From Bacillota bacterium (lineage in GTDB: Bacteria; Bacillota; Sulfobacillia; Sulfobacillales; Sulfobacillaceae): 52,552 bases of DNA. Under the pieces are notes generated by a model. The model had not been told where the DNA came from. It worked only from the letters and a program-made list of their open reading frames with translations, and made no database searches. The stretch covers positions 1 to 52,552 of the forward strand of contig JAKACM010000024.1 in the NCBI GenBank assembly GCA_021821465.1, written 5' to 3'. How positions within the stretch are numbered: the first letter of the stretch is position 1; each line of letters opens with the position of its first letter. The position numbers were made by a program, and so were the translations under genes. Shown here in pieces: positions 1 to 7,304 of this stretch.

Positions 1-229
1 CGCTTAGCCCGAGACCTCACGGCCTCGGACCCAAAACTCGATTCTCCGTGGAGGGCTAGTCCTTGCGGAGGCCGGAATTGCACCGGCTCGAGACGGTCAG
101 CTTATCTTGGCGCACCGAAACTCAAGTAACGATTATAAAATCTTATTGGTTACATTCTGAGTGTTTTTGCCCAACCCCTCGAACAGAGGGATTCAGCAAG
201 GCGTCTTACACGTGGGGGACGATGATCCT
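1..229. other. Stretch without a recognisable gene
   Basis: I see no ORF with a ribosome binding site, no tRNA and no clear terminator here. It ends where the first mobile-element copy begins. Confidence 0.5.
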
Positions 230-481
230 GGGGTATCGGTAGTCATGGAACAAAAAACCGCGCTAAGCGATCCAGTTTATGGCGTAAAACATCGTGAGCT
301 CAGCCAGGCAGACCTTCGCCATGGTCAACGTCTGAGATAGTGATAGACCGTTTCCCGGCTGATGCCATACTCGCGGGCTAATGCGGCTTTCTTGGCCCCG
401 GCTTGGGCTTTTTGCCGCAGTTCCGCGACTTGGGCCGGCTGCAAGGCGGGTTGGCGACCTTTCCATTACTACCCATACCCT
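230..481. mobile_element. MITE-like remnant of the resolvase element (copy A)
   Basis: The left end GGGGTATCGGTAGTCATGG (230 on) matches the left ends of the copies at 2411, 2931 and 10043. The right end at 463-480, CCATTACTACCCATACCC, is close to its reverse complement, so the element has imperfect terminal inverted repeats about 18 bases long. Between them lies only the last part of a serine resolvase gene, read on the minus strand, which encodes the C-terminal helix-turn-helix. Homology with the 3026 copy stops just before the right end. This is the structure of an internally deleted, non-autonomous derivative about 250 bp long. The ends are seen directly; mobility is inferred. Confidence 0.7.
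290..462 (-). pseudogene. Serine resolvase fragment (C-terminal HTH only)
   Basis: The minus strand encodes the tail of a resolvase nearly identical to the C-terminus of the copy at 3026. It retains the Gln/Ala-rich segment and the REYGISRETVYH helix-turn-helix. The catalytic domain is missing, so it cannot recombine DNA. It is the cargo of the 250-bp element around it. Confidence 0.6.
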
Positions 482-654
482 GAACTGAGGGCGGGTAAAT
501 CATCTCGGCTGATCTCATTCCCTTCACCCCGTAGCTCCCGTATGACACGAGTCATATCCACGACATTCTGCCATCATGATGGTAACCACGAGATCCTTGT
601 ACTGGATACGCTTCTCCTGTTCTTCTGGATCGTTCTCGGCAATCACATCTCACT

Positions 655-690
655 GCCAAAAAAGACCAGCCGGTCCGATAGAGCGGCGAG
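655..690 (-). terminator. Possible terminator of the G1 protease gene
   Basis: Read on the minus strand, a short GACC-GGCT-GGTC stem is followed by TTTTTT. It lies about 15-50 bases past the protease stop codon. The stem is short, so the call is tentative. Confidence 0.35.
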
Positions 691-705
691 GTAAAATATG
701 ATGTC

Positions 706-1752
706 TTAGGTACCTTGGGCATCCCAATCGCCATAATGGCTCCAATAAATTGGAAATCCATTACCGCTGATTGCACCCGGATAAGCATCGACCTGCTCGG
801 TATCGTCATTAAATGGATCCTGCATCACGGAAAAGTAGTGACTCCATTGTCCAACACCCTTCCAGGTACTACCTTGTGCAGCATTGGCATCAGAAAAGTT
901 CATTTGAGAAAAATTCGTAAGAGGCGGGTAAGAACCATTTTCTTCGGTCCGTTCCGTAATCCACTCCGCGTTATAGCCGGTAAATCCCCCGGAAAAAGAT
1001 ATATTAAAACTTGTTGTTGTTCCGGTCGTATTATTTTTCACATAGTAATGTGCGGTATTATTACCGTAATACGCAACGTTGACGAATATATTGTTACTCG
1101 GGTTGACCCCAATATTAATTTGCTGTTGTGCGTTATAGGGATATGCCTCCCACCATAAATAGTAGGTGGGAAACGATTTATATCCGTAGTGTTGAACATA
1201 TTCCCACGTGATATCTTGTTCACTTCCAGCCTGGAGAAGAGTCGAAGAACTCGATTGTCCACTGCCTATTCCCGGCCAAATACTCGAATACACGTTGGTA
1301 TCGCAAGGACTCGACGCACTAGGAACCGTCCATTGGGCCACAATCGATGTAAAATGCCCACCATTGTTGTCGATATTTCCTGCCCAGTTTGACGAGTCAG
1401 AACCCGAAGCATTGGATGCAGTAGACTTGACGGCGGAAGGACTGCCAGGCTGATGATGGGCATGAGAAGTAAATCTCGGATAAACCCAATGGGCATGGGA
1501 AACCGCCTGAATCCACCACTTTGGCTTGGTGCCGTGAGGCCTTTCCGGATATCCATTAGCCCGTAGTGCAGCATTAGACGCTGTCAGCGGATTAAATCCC
1601 GGGTGAGAGGGGGGAGGAGTGACAATGACCGAACCCACGCGAAAAGAAGGAAATATTGTAGATCCGGGCGATGAAGAAGCGGCCGTCAACGAAATGCTCA
1701 ACAAAAGCAACGTGATCACGAGACTGACCCGGCCGAGTACCTGATGTAGCAT
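706..1752 (-). CDS. Secreted G1 family (eqolisin) glutamic endopeptidase
   Basis: This is a pepstatin-insensitive acid protease expected to act outside the cell at low pH. The chosen start is ATG at 1752, because GAGGAGG sits 9 bases upstream; an upstream in-frame ATG at 1773 would lie on the far side of that site. Residues about 5-30 form a hydrophobic signal peptide. A Ser/Pro-rich propeptide-like stretch follows to about residue 120. The catalytic domain begins at SSNWAG and shows both family signatures: the Gln in LLQAGSEQ (about residue 174) and the Glu in AEWITER (about 263). The length of about 348 residues fits a bacterial G1 peptidase with a prosegment. It is transcribed divergently from the lipoprotein gene at 1923, with a TetR-type dyad between them. 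An acid-stable secreted protease suits an acidophile. Confidence 0.9.
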   Translation of the reverse strand: MLHQVLGRVSLVITLLLLSISLTAASSSPGSTIFPSFRVGSVIVTPPPSHPGFNPLTASNAALRANGYPERPHGTKPKWWIQAVSHAHWVYPRFTSHAHHQPGSPSAVKSTASNASGSDSSNWAGNIDNNGGHFTSIVAQWTVPSASSPCDTNVYSSIWPGIGSGQSSSSTLLQAGSEQDITWEYVQHYGYKSFPTYYLWWEAYPYNAQQQINIGVNPSNNIFVNVAYYGNNTAHYYVKNNTTGTTTSFNISFSGGFTGYNAEWITERTEENGSYPPLTNFSQMNFSDANAAQGSTWKGVGQWSHYFSVMQDPFNDDTEQVDAYPGAISGNGFPIYWSHYGDWDAQGT

Positions 1753-1823
1753 TGGTAATAACCTCCTCGCCATTAAAATTTTGGCATGTATATTAAATTT
1801 ATCACTCTTCCATCAAGAAAACT

Positions 1824-1837
1824 TGACCGTTCGGTCA
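1824..1837. promoter_or_regulatory. Dyad operator, TetR-type
   Basis: TGACCG-TT-CGGTCA is a perfect 6-bp dyad around a 2-base centre, in the gap between the divergent protease and lipoprotein genes. GACCG-N2-CGGTC dyads are common TetR-family operators. No tetR gene is visible in the window, so the regulator is unknown. Confidence 0.5.
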
Positions 1838-1922
1838 CGACCTACTTCTGTTTCTCATCAATGCCTTGATCGATGGCATTTTCCTGTCATACTCGAAGCA
1901 ACACCAAGGAGGCCCGATCCAC

Positions 1923-2306
1923 ATGGCAAGCAAGCAACCATTTTTATTAAGTATGCTGGTCGTGGTCATGACCCTATTGGCTGGGTGCGGCCATGCGGGG
2001 ATCAGTCGTCGTAATTTTACTCCCCCGCCGGGGTATAACCCGGCAAAATTATGGATCTCGCACCATATTCCTCCCCATCATGCGTATTTTGAGTATGTCG
2101 GACATAACAAAAACTCTTTCTATTTTGCGGAGTTTGTTAACAAGACATTTCGACTCGCACTCGATCATCATACGTATACCATTCCCGCTGGTTCTACGAT
2201 CAAATTCACCTTGAGTTCCGCATCGGCTCAAAAACTCGAACTGATTACCATTAAAAAGCCCATCGACAAATTCTTCTTAAAGATTAGTCCGGGCAAGGTT
2301 AGTTAG
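1923..2306 (+). CDS. Small lipoprotein of unknown function
   Basis: The chosen start is ATG at 1923, about 10 bases after AAGGAGG. The 127-residue product starts MASKQPFLLS, has a hydrophobic stretch and then the lipobox LLAGC near residue 20, so it should be lipid-anchored on the outer face of the membrane. The mature part is a compact domain rich in Lys, His and beta-strand-like segments. I recognise no family. It is divergent from the G1 protease gene and may share its operator; a role in envelope stress or in handling the protease is a guess. Confidence 0.75.
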   Translation: MASKQPFLLSMLVVVMTLLAGCGHAGISRRNFTPPPGYNPAKLWISHHIPPHHAYFEYVGHNKNSFYFAEFVNKTFRLALDHHTYTIPAGSTIKFTLSSASAQKLELITIKKPIDKFFLKISPGKVS

Positions 2307-2410
2307 TACCGTTCCGTATCGGTCGCCATAAGAGTCTAGGGTCGAGTACAGCCGATATATGCGCCAAAATAGGCAATAGACTGGATAATATGTCCAATCG
2401 CATAGTAGTA

Positions 2411-2930
2411 GGGGTATCAGTAGTAATGGAACGCACAACCTCGATAAGCGATCCAGTTTATGGCTTAAAACATCGTGAGCTCAGACATGCAGACATTCGC
2501 CATGATCAACTTCTTAGATAGTGATAGACCGTTTCCCGGCTGATGCCATACTCCCGGGCGAGTGTGGCTTTTTTCTCCCCTTGAGCCACTCGTTGCCGGA
2601 GTTGTCTCACTTGATCAGGTCGTAGAGAGGGTTTGCGTCCTTTGTAAACCCCCTGTTTCTTAGCGAGGGCAATCCCTTCCCGCTGCCGTTCCCGCATCAG
2701 AGCGCGCTCAAATTCCGCAAAGGCTCCCAGGACAGATAACAGCAACTGTGCCAGCGGGGCATCCTCTCCCGTAAAGGTGAGCTGTTCTTTCACAAAAGTG
2801 ATGCGGATGCCACGTTGCGTGAGGGTTTTCACCAGGCGGCGCAAATCGTCGAGATTGCGGGCCAGCCGGTCCATACTGTGGACCATCACGGTATCTCCGT
2901 CGCGGACGAAATCCAGGAGCGCGGCTAATT
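2411..2930. mobile_element. Resolvase element copy B, truncated by copy C
   Basis: It begins with the element left end GGGGTATCAGTAGTAATGG and continues through a minus-strand resolvase gene. It stops abruptly at 2930, where another left end (copy C) starts. No right end of copy B is found. The arrangement suggests that copy C inserted into the resolvase gene of copy B in the same orientation, or that two copies recombined. Confidence 0.65.
2506..2930 (-). pseudogene. Serine resolvase, N-terminus lost
   Basis: This belongs to the resolvase/invertase (serine recombinase) family. The remaining residues run from QLAALLDFVRDGD through the SMDRLARN segment, the AEFERALMRERQREG long helix and the C-terminal HTH (REYGISRETVYHYL). 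The catalytic Ser region (YIRVSSGDQ in the 3026 copy) and about 45 residues are missing, because copy C starts inside the gene. Any longer reading frame would take its first 15 codons from the end of copy C, so it is a chimeric reading frame and not a functional start. Confidence 0.8.
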
Positions 2931-3580
2931 GGGGTATCAGTAGTAATGGAACGAAAAACCTCGATAACCGATCCATTTTATGGATTAAAACGTCGTGAGC
3001 TCAGACATGCAGACATTCGCCATAGTCAACGTCTGAGATATTGATACACCGTCTCCCGGCTGATGCCATACTCGCGGGCTAATACGGCTTTCTTGGCCCC
3101 CGCTTGGGCTTTTTGCCGCAGTTCCGCGACTTGAACCGGCTGCAAGGCGGGTTGGCGGCCTTTGTATACCCCCTGTTTTTTGGCTAAGGCAATGCCTTCC
3201 CGTTGCCGTTCCCGCATCAGAGCCCGTTCAAATTCCGCAAAAGCTCCCATGACGGACAAGAGCAGATGGGCCATAGGGGAATCCTCTCCCGTAAACGTCA
3301 ACTGTTCCCGCACGAATTCGATCTGGATCCCTTTCCCGGTCAGGGTTTTCACCAGGCGGCGCAAATCGTCGAGATTGCGGGCCAGCCGGTCCATACTGTG
3401 GACCACCACGGTATCCCCGTCCCGGACGAAGTCCAGCAGCGCGGCTAATTGCGGACGGTGCCCATCCTTGCCGGAGGCCTGATCGGTGAAGACTCGGTCC
3501 AGGAGCACCTGTTCCAATTGCCGTTCGGGGTTCTGGTCCCCACTGCTCACGCGAATATAGCCCAGGCGTTAGCCCGGCAT
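2931..3580. mobile_element. Resolvase element copy C
   Basis: The left end GGGGTATCAGTAGTAATGG is at 2931. The element then carries a nearly complete resolvase gene on the minus strand. I could not find the complementary right end after 3580, so the right boundary is open and the element may be truncated. Confidence 0.6.
3026..3580 (-). pseudogene. Serine resolvase with in-frame stop at codon 4
   Basis: The ribosome binding site GGGAGGTG is followed 5 bases later by ATG at 3580. The frame reads M-P-G-stop-R-L-G-Y-I-R-V-S-S-G-D-Q. The sequence after the TAA (3569-3571) is a full resolvase: catalytic Ser in YIRVSSGDQ, SMDRLARN, the AEFERALMRERQREG helix and a C-terminal HTH ending YQYLRR. Related recombinases usually have Lys, Gln or Arg at that codon, so this looks like a point nonsense mutation. 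Re-initiation at GTG 3550 would start directly before the active-site Ser and drop the first beta strand, so it would probably be inactive. No TnpB-like partner is present. Confidence 0.75.
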
Positions 3581-3686
3581 TCGGCCACCTCCCAGTCCCC
3601 GTGTCAGGAATAAGCCTATAACCTTCCCCGGCACCTGTCAAGCAATAGCCTTATCGACTCTAATCGAACGGAAAATGTCGGACCGG

Positions 3687-3716
3687 TTGACACATGGCTA
3701 GGGTGTACCCTAGATA
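3687..3716 (+). promoter_or_regulatory. Promoter with central dyad, MerR-like architecture
   Basis: TTGACA (3687-3692) and TAGATA (3711-3716) are 18 bases apart. The spacer and the start of the -10 box contain the dyad CTAGGGT-GT-ACCCTAG (3698-3713). A dyad between over-spaced -35 and -10 boxes is the layout of MerR-family promoters. No gene follows it on the plus strand; only a short 18-codon frame is present. Confidence 0.5.
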
Positions 3717-3823
3717 GACAATCCGTCAGGATGCCAGATTACCATATTAGCGTGAAGAAAATCGGCCCAGGTGATGATGAGAACCGTGAGGTAGGAACCC
3801 GTGAATAGACCAAGATCACGATC

Positions 3824-4021
3824 TCAGGAATGTGTTTTGTAGATGAACGACCACCAGCCCATGATATTGCCAATGCGAATGACGGCGGAAATACACAAGA
3901 GGCCCATAGCCACTCCTAAAAATATCGTGATCCCATTGGTGCGCAGTCGCAAATTCGTAACCGACAAATAACCCGAACCAATCATAATGATGAGCCAAAC
4001 GATCATGCGTGCCCATGACAT
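3824..4021 (-). CDS. Small membrane protein, unknown
   Basis: The product has 65 residues, starts MSWARMIVWL, and has two hydrophobic segments (about residues 5-20 and 30-48). AGGGAGAG lies about 8 bases before the ATG at 4021. It lies downstream of another short hydrophobic frame on the same strand (4081-4281), so the two may form a pair. I recognise no family. Confidence 0.5.
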   Translation of the reverse strand: MSWARMIVWLIIMIGSGYLSVTNLRLRTNGITIFLGVAMGLLCISAVIRIGNIMGWWSFIYKTHS

Positions 4022-4080
4022 CTTAATTTCTCTCCCTTAGGGTTGATTCGCGTAAAGAATCGAATTGCCCAACACAAAGT

Positions 4081-4281
4081 TTAAATGGACTCCAAAAAAA
4101 CCGCCCTGGCATTCGTGTTGTTGATTCGATTAGCATAACCTCCAATGACGAGGCCAGACAACCCAACAATCCATGCATATCCCCAAGTAAATAATCTGGC
4201 AATGGAAGCGCCTCCGGCGACACCACTTAATACTTTATTGTGCCCGAGGCCGAGAAAGCATACGGCCACAATAGTTGACAT
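4081..4281 (-). CDS. Possible small membrane protein
   Basis: A 66-residue frame starts MSTIVAVCFLGLG and has two hydrophobic segments with a Gly-rich turn between them. I see no convincing ribosome binding site before 4281. It is kept only because of its membrane-like composition and its position directly upstream of the 3824 gene on the same strand. Confidence 0.3.
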   Translation of the reverse strand: MSTIVAVCFLGLGHNKVLSGVAGGASIARLFTWGYAWIVGLSGLVIGGYANRINNTNARAVFLESI

Positions 4282-4451
4282 AAGCCCTGATCGAGACCTC
4301 AGGCACCATGCTGTCCCCAATCGATTAGCCTGACAGACCAATGACTGTCTATACCGCAACTTCCCCCGGGCAGCTATCATATAATGAATTTGTCGCCATT
4401 ACGCCGATTCTTGCGACGTCATTAAGATGAAACAAAGGTGGGTGTGCGCTC

Positions 4452-5708
4452 ATGTTTCGATTTGCCCTGGGTGGAGATATCATTCTCTCACGCCGAGTTA
4501 CCGGTATACCCTCTATTCGACAGTTGAGTGAGGTTATCCAGGCGTGTGATGTGGGGTTTGGCAATGTGGAGACTCCCATTATTGAGAGAAAAACCGCAGC
4601 TTCTGGAACACAGTCTGGTGGTTGGTTGTATGCATCTCGAGGATTAGTGAATGACCTCCATAATATAGGAATTAATATTGTTAGTTTGGCCAATAATCAC
4701 TTATTAGATTGGGGCCTGGAAGGAGCGCGCGATACTCAAGAAGCGCTCGAGACTCATGGTATTGTGCACGCGGGTTTTGGAGAAAACCTCGCAGAAGCCA
4801 GCACGCCCCGATTTTATGACACAGGTCCGGTGCGCATCGGGTTAGTAGCTGCTACGACGACATTTTCTGATGAACAGCGAGCGGGATCACAGCGAGGAGA
4901 TGTACTGGGTCGTCCGGGGATTAACGGTATTGGTCACAGCATCAGATGCAAGGTAAAAATGGCCGATTACGAGGTGCTCAAGAATCTCGGGGAAACGCTC
5001 GAAATTGGGCACGCTCTCAGTACCAACCGGTTGTTTTACGCAGGTATGGAATATGAATCAAGCGATGGGTATGGTATTGAAACGATGATTGATCCCGAAG
5101 ATGCGAAACGAATTCTAGATGCTGTTGAGTTGTCGTCCTTGCACGCCGACTTTACAATCCTTAGTCTCCATACGCACGAGATTTCATTTGCGGATTGGGA
5201 ATCTCCGCCGGAATTTCTCGTATCGTTGTGCCGCCAAGCTGTGGAACGAGGGGCAACGATGGTCGTCTGCCATGGAACCCATGTACTGCGTGGCGTAGAA
5301 ATCCATCAAGGGTGCCCAATTTTTTACGGATTGGGGAATCTATTTTTTAACGACCTAGCCCTCGTACAACCTGCCGAGCGATATCGCGAATTCAATCTCA
5401 TTGACGATGCGGGACCTCTAGCACTCGCAAAGGCAATTCGGCAGGCCCGAGAGTTTGAAGAGGACATGTTTTGGGAGGGGCTGATGGCCACCGTAAACAT
5501 CGATCACAAATCGTCCTCCATAAAATTATTCGCCCTAGACTTGCACGGAGATCATCCGGTGCGTCACGGACTGCCAACCATCGCTCAAGGGGACAAGCAG
5601 GCCCGCATATTAGAACGAGTCGCTCGATTATCGGAGGCGTTAGGGGGGCCTCCGATCAGGATACCGCCTACCGGTCCGGCGGTGATCAACACTTATGATA
5701 CACGCTGA
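4452..5708 (+). CDS. CapA-family metallophosphatase-like protein
   Basis: This belongs to the PGA_cap/CapA family of calcineurin-like fold proteins, known from poly-gamma-glutamate capsule genes and from several natural-product clusters. Visible family motifs, in order: GGDIILSRR near the N-terminus, GNVETPI (about residue 37), LANNHLLDWG (about 78), LHTHEISF (about 238) and CHGTHVLRGVE (about 275). The full length of 418 residues and the absence of a signal peptide suggest a cytoplasmic enzyme. AAGGTGGGTG precedes the ATG. The next gene overlaps its end by 14 bases, so it is the first gene of the putative peptide operon. Its substrate here is unknown; in this setting it could act on the modified peptide rather than on a capsule. 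Confidence 0.85.
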   Translation: MFRFALGGDIILSRRVTGIPSIRQLSEVIQACDVGFGNVETPIIERKTAASGTQSGGWLYASRGLVNDLHNIGINIVSLANNHLLDWGLEGARDTQEALETHGIVHAGFGENLAEASTPRFYDTGPVRIGLVAATTTFSDEQRAGSQRGDVLGRPGINGIGHSIRCKVKMADYEVLKNLGETLEIGHALSTNRLFYAGMEYESSDGYGIETMIDPEDAKRILDAVELSSLHADFTILSLHTHEISFADWESPPEFLVSLCRQAVERGATMVVCHGTHVLRGVEIHQGCPIFYGLGNLFFNDLALVQPAERYREFNLIDDAGPLALAKAIRQAREFEEDMFWEGLMATVNIDHKSSSIKLFALDLHGDHPVRHGLPTIAQGDKQARILERVARLSEALGGPPIRIPPTGPAVINTYDTR

Positions 5709-6960
5709 CTTAAAGCGCTCGCGCATATTAATCTTTACCGCATCTAGCTTGTCCGGATGGGCTAACTGGGTCTTGCTCACGTCGGTGTTATCTTATTTTG
5801 CCGTCCATTCACTGCATGGACTTATTGGGTGGGTGTGGGTGGCCCGTCTCACGCCATTCATTGTGGTAGGTCCTCTCGTTTCCCCCTATGTGGACCGACT
5901 GACCCACAAAATTAAGTTTATGATAGGAGTCGATCTTGCCCGATTTGTTTTGAGCCTGGGCGTGGCCGTAGGCTTTTTTGTTGATGGCCGGGCCTACTGG
6001 TTACTTGCACTGGTATTGGGAGAAAGCATCTTGTCCGTCAGTTATACGTCCGCACGCAACGCATGGATCAGCATTGCGTTCCGGACTACGAACATTGGTC
6101 GTATTAATGGAGAGCTGCAAGCGATTAGTTCGGCCACCACGGTCGTAGGCACGGTAGTTGGCCCCTTTATCATTCTCGGTTCCGGTGTCGTCGTGTTAAT
6201 CTTGGCTTTAGCCGCGAGTTATTTCCTGATAGTTGTCTGTCTTGCTGCACTGACACGAGTTCCAATCGCACAAGCAGCCGAAGTGGGCGATGAGGGAGTT
6301 ACGACTCACGATCCCCCACTAGGGGGTAATCGCATTAGAACATGGAGAGCAAATCCGATCGCGCTCATCGCCCTGGTTGCCGCCACAGGATGGGGTTTAG
6401 GCGGCGGTGCCAGCAACATAATAAACGCCTTAATTGGCATTCAACAGTGGCATGCGGGTGCCCTGTCTATCAGTGTCACATTTGGTGCTCTCGGACTCGG
6501 CGGTATAGCTACAACGTTCGCTATGCGTTTGGTGTATCTTGATACGGCCAGAAGATGGTTGCTTCTCGCCGGTTGTGCGATGTTCGCCGAGGGGCTTTGG
6601 CTGATTGCCTTCGGCCACACGGAAAATATGTTCATGGGGGCCGTGTTGGCTGTGATGATCGGGTTGTTTTCTGGGTCCGGCGACGTCGGTTTCGATACCG
6701 CAGTGATGACGGGAGTCGCTGAAACATACCAGGCTCGCACCTATTCACTCATTTGGATGGCATCGTCCGTAAGTTTGTCTTTTTCGTCCCTCGGATTCAA
6801 TTACCTGGTGCGGGCATTATCTGTGGCTGGAATTGCCAATTTAGGGGGTGGCCTCGTAGCCTTAACCGGGGTGGTCACGGTGGGGTTGACCTACGCAAGC
6901 CTTAACAGAAGCGACCGTTCCCTTCAGTGCTTGTTTGGGCACCATGATGAGCCCAAGTAG
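5695..6960 (+). CDS. MFS efflux-type transporter
   Basis: The 421-residue protein has about 12 predicted transmembrane segments of the major facilitator superfamily. The cytoplasmic loop between helices 2 and 3 reads SPYVDRLTHKIKF, a drifted version of the family motif GxxxDRxGRR. The resemblance is to the MFS_3/enterobactin-exporter-like group. The start lies inside the end of the capA-like gene (14-base overlap), which implies translational coupling. The peptide gene follows 127 bases later. The most economical role is export of, or self-protection against, the cluster's product; this is inference from position. Confidence 0.85.
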   Translation: MIHADLKRSRILIFTASSLSGWANWVLLTSVLSYFAVHSLHGLIGWVWVARLTPFIVVGPLVSPYVDRLTHKIKFMIGVDLARFVLSLGVAVGFFVDGRAYWLLALVLGESILSVSYTSARNAWISIAFRTTNIGRINGELQAISSATTVVGTVVGPFIILGSGVVVLILALAASYFLIVVCLAALTRVPIAQAAEVGDEGVTTHDPPLGGNRIRTWRANPIALIALVAATGWGLGGGASNIINALIGIQQWHAGALSISVTFGALGLGGIATTFAMRLVYLDTARRWLLLAGCAMFAEGLWLIAFGHTENMFMGAVLAVMIGLFSGSGDVGFDTAVMTGVAETYQARTYSLIWMASSVSLSFSSLGFNYLVRALSVAGIANLGGGLVALTGVVTVGLTYASLNRSDRSLQCLFGHHDEPK

Positions 6961-7087
6961 AATTTTACTGTTTATACAACACACTCTGACAAATTATGCC
7001 TTTTTGGGGTCTTATAGTGAAAGTGGACCAGGTGCGGCTGTGCAAGACATGTGTATGCGAACTATAGTGGGCAAGGAGGTGAGGCTC

Positions 7088-7210
7088 ATGGCCACGCAAA
7101 AGATGCCCAAGAACTTGAAACCCCGCAATTTGGGTAAACCTGTGAAAACCCAACCTATCAACAGCTGCAAGGTTCAACAGGATGCAGGATTTGGACCCGT
7201 AGCAAAGTAA
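7088..7210 (+). CDS. Putative RiPP precursor peptide
   Basis: The 40-residue peptide starts MATQKMPKNLKPRN and ends QQDAGFGPVAK. AAGGAGGTGAGG directly precedes the ATG at 7088, the strongest ribosome binding site in the operon, as expected for a peptide made in excess over its enzymes. The first half is Lys/Pro/Asn-rich and leader-like. The second half has one Cys (residue 27, in NSCKVQ) and a Gly/Phe/Gly segment that could be the core. It is placed between the exporter and a radical SAM maturase that carries its own RRE-like domain. I recognise no known precursor family. Alternative: a small ribosome-like or regulatory peptide, less likely given the neighbours. Confidence 0.7.
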   Translation: MATQKMPKNLKPRNLGKPVKTQPINSCKVQQDAGFGPVAK

Positions 7211-7240
7211 CTGCATCTAAAAAATCTATGAGACAACTGC

Positions 7241-7264
7241 ATAGGGCCGCACCTGGCCTCTTTA
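7241..7264 (+). terminator. Possible partial terminator/attenuator
   Basis: AGGGCC-gcacct-GGCCT can form a short imperfect hairpin followed by CTTT, between the peptide gene and the maturase gene. Such leaky hairpins often set a high peptide-to-enzyme ratio. The stem is weak. Confidence 0.3.
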
Positions 7265-7275
7265 AGGAGAGAAGT

Positions 7276-7287
7276 ATGAATATTTAA
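7276..7287 (+). promoter_or_regulatory. Three-codon mini-ORF before the maturase gene
   Basis: AAGGAGAG is followed by ATG AAT ATT TAA, a Met-Asn-Ile-stop frame with a better ribosome binding site than the maturase itself, which begins 17 bases later after GGGGGG. It may load ribosomes or lower maturase translation. Whether it is functional is unproven. Confidence 0.3.
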
Positions 7288-7304
7288 AAAGGGGGGCCTT
7301 TGAC

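Noticed and set aside
1..120. GC-rich start of the window as a tRNA or tmRNA end
   Set aside because: No cloverleaf, T-loop consensus or CCA end could be fitted on either strand.
715..1158. Plus-strand frame of 147 codons across the G1 protease gene
   Set aside because: It is a shadow of the protease gene, with no ribosome binding site and no recognisable motif.
2506..2976. Full 156-codon resolvase frame starting at 2976
   Set aside because: Its first 15 codons come from the end of the next element copy, so the start is artificial.
3228..3641. Minus-strand 137-codon frame over the resolvase
   Set aside because: It lies out of frame over a clear resolvase and has Gly/Pro/Arg-rich artefact composition.
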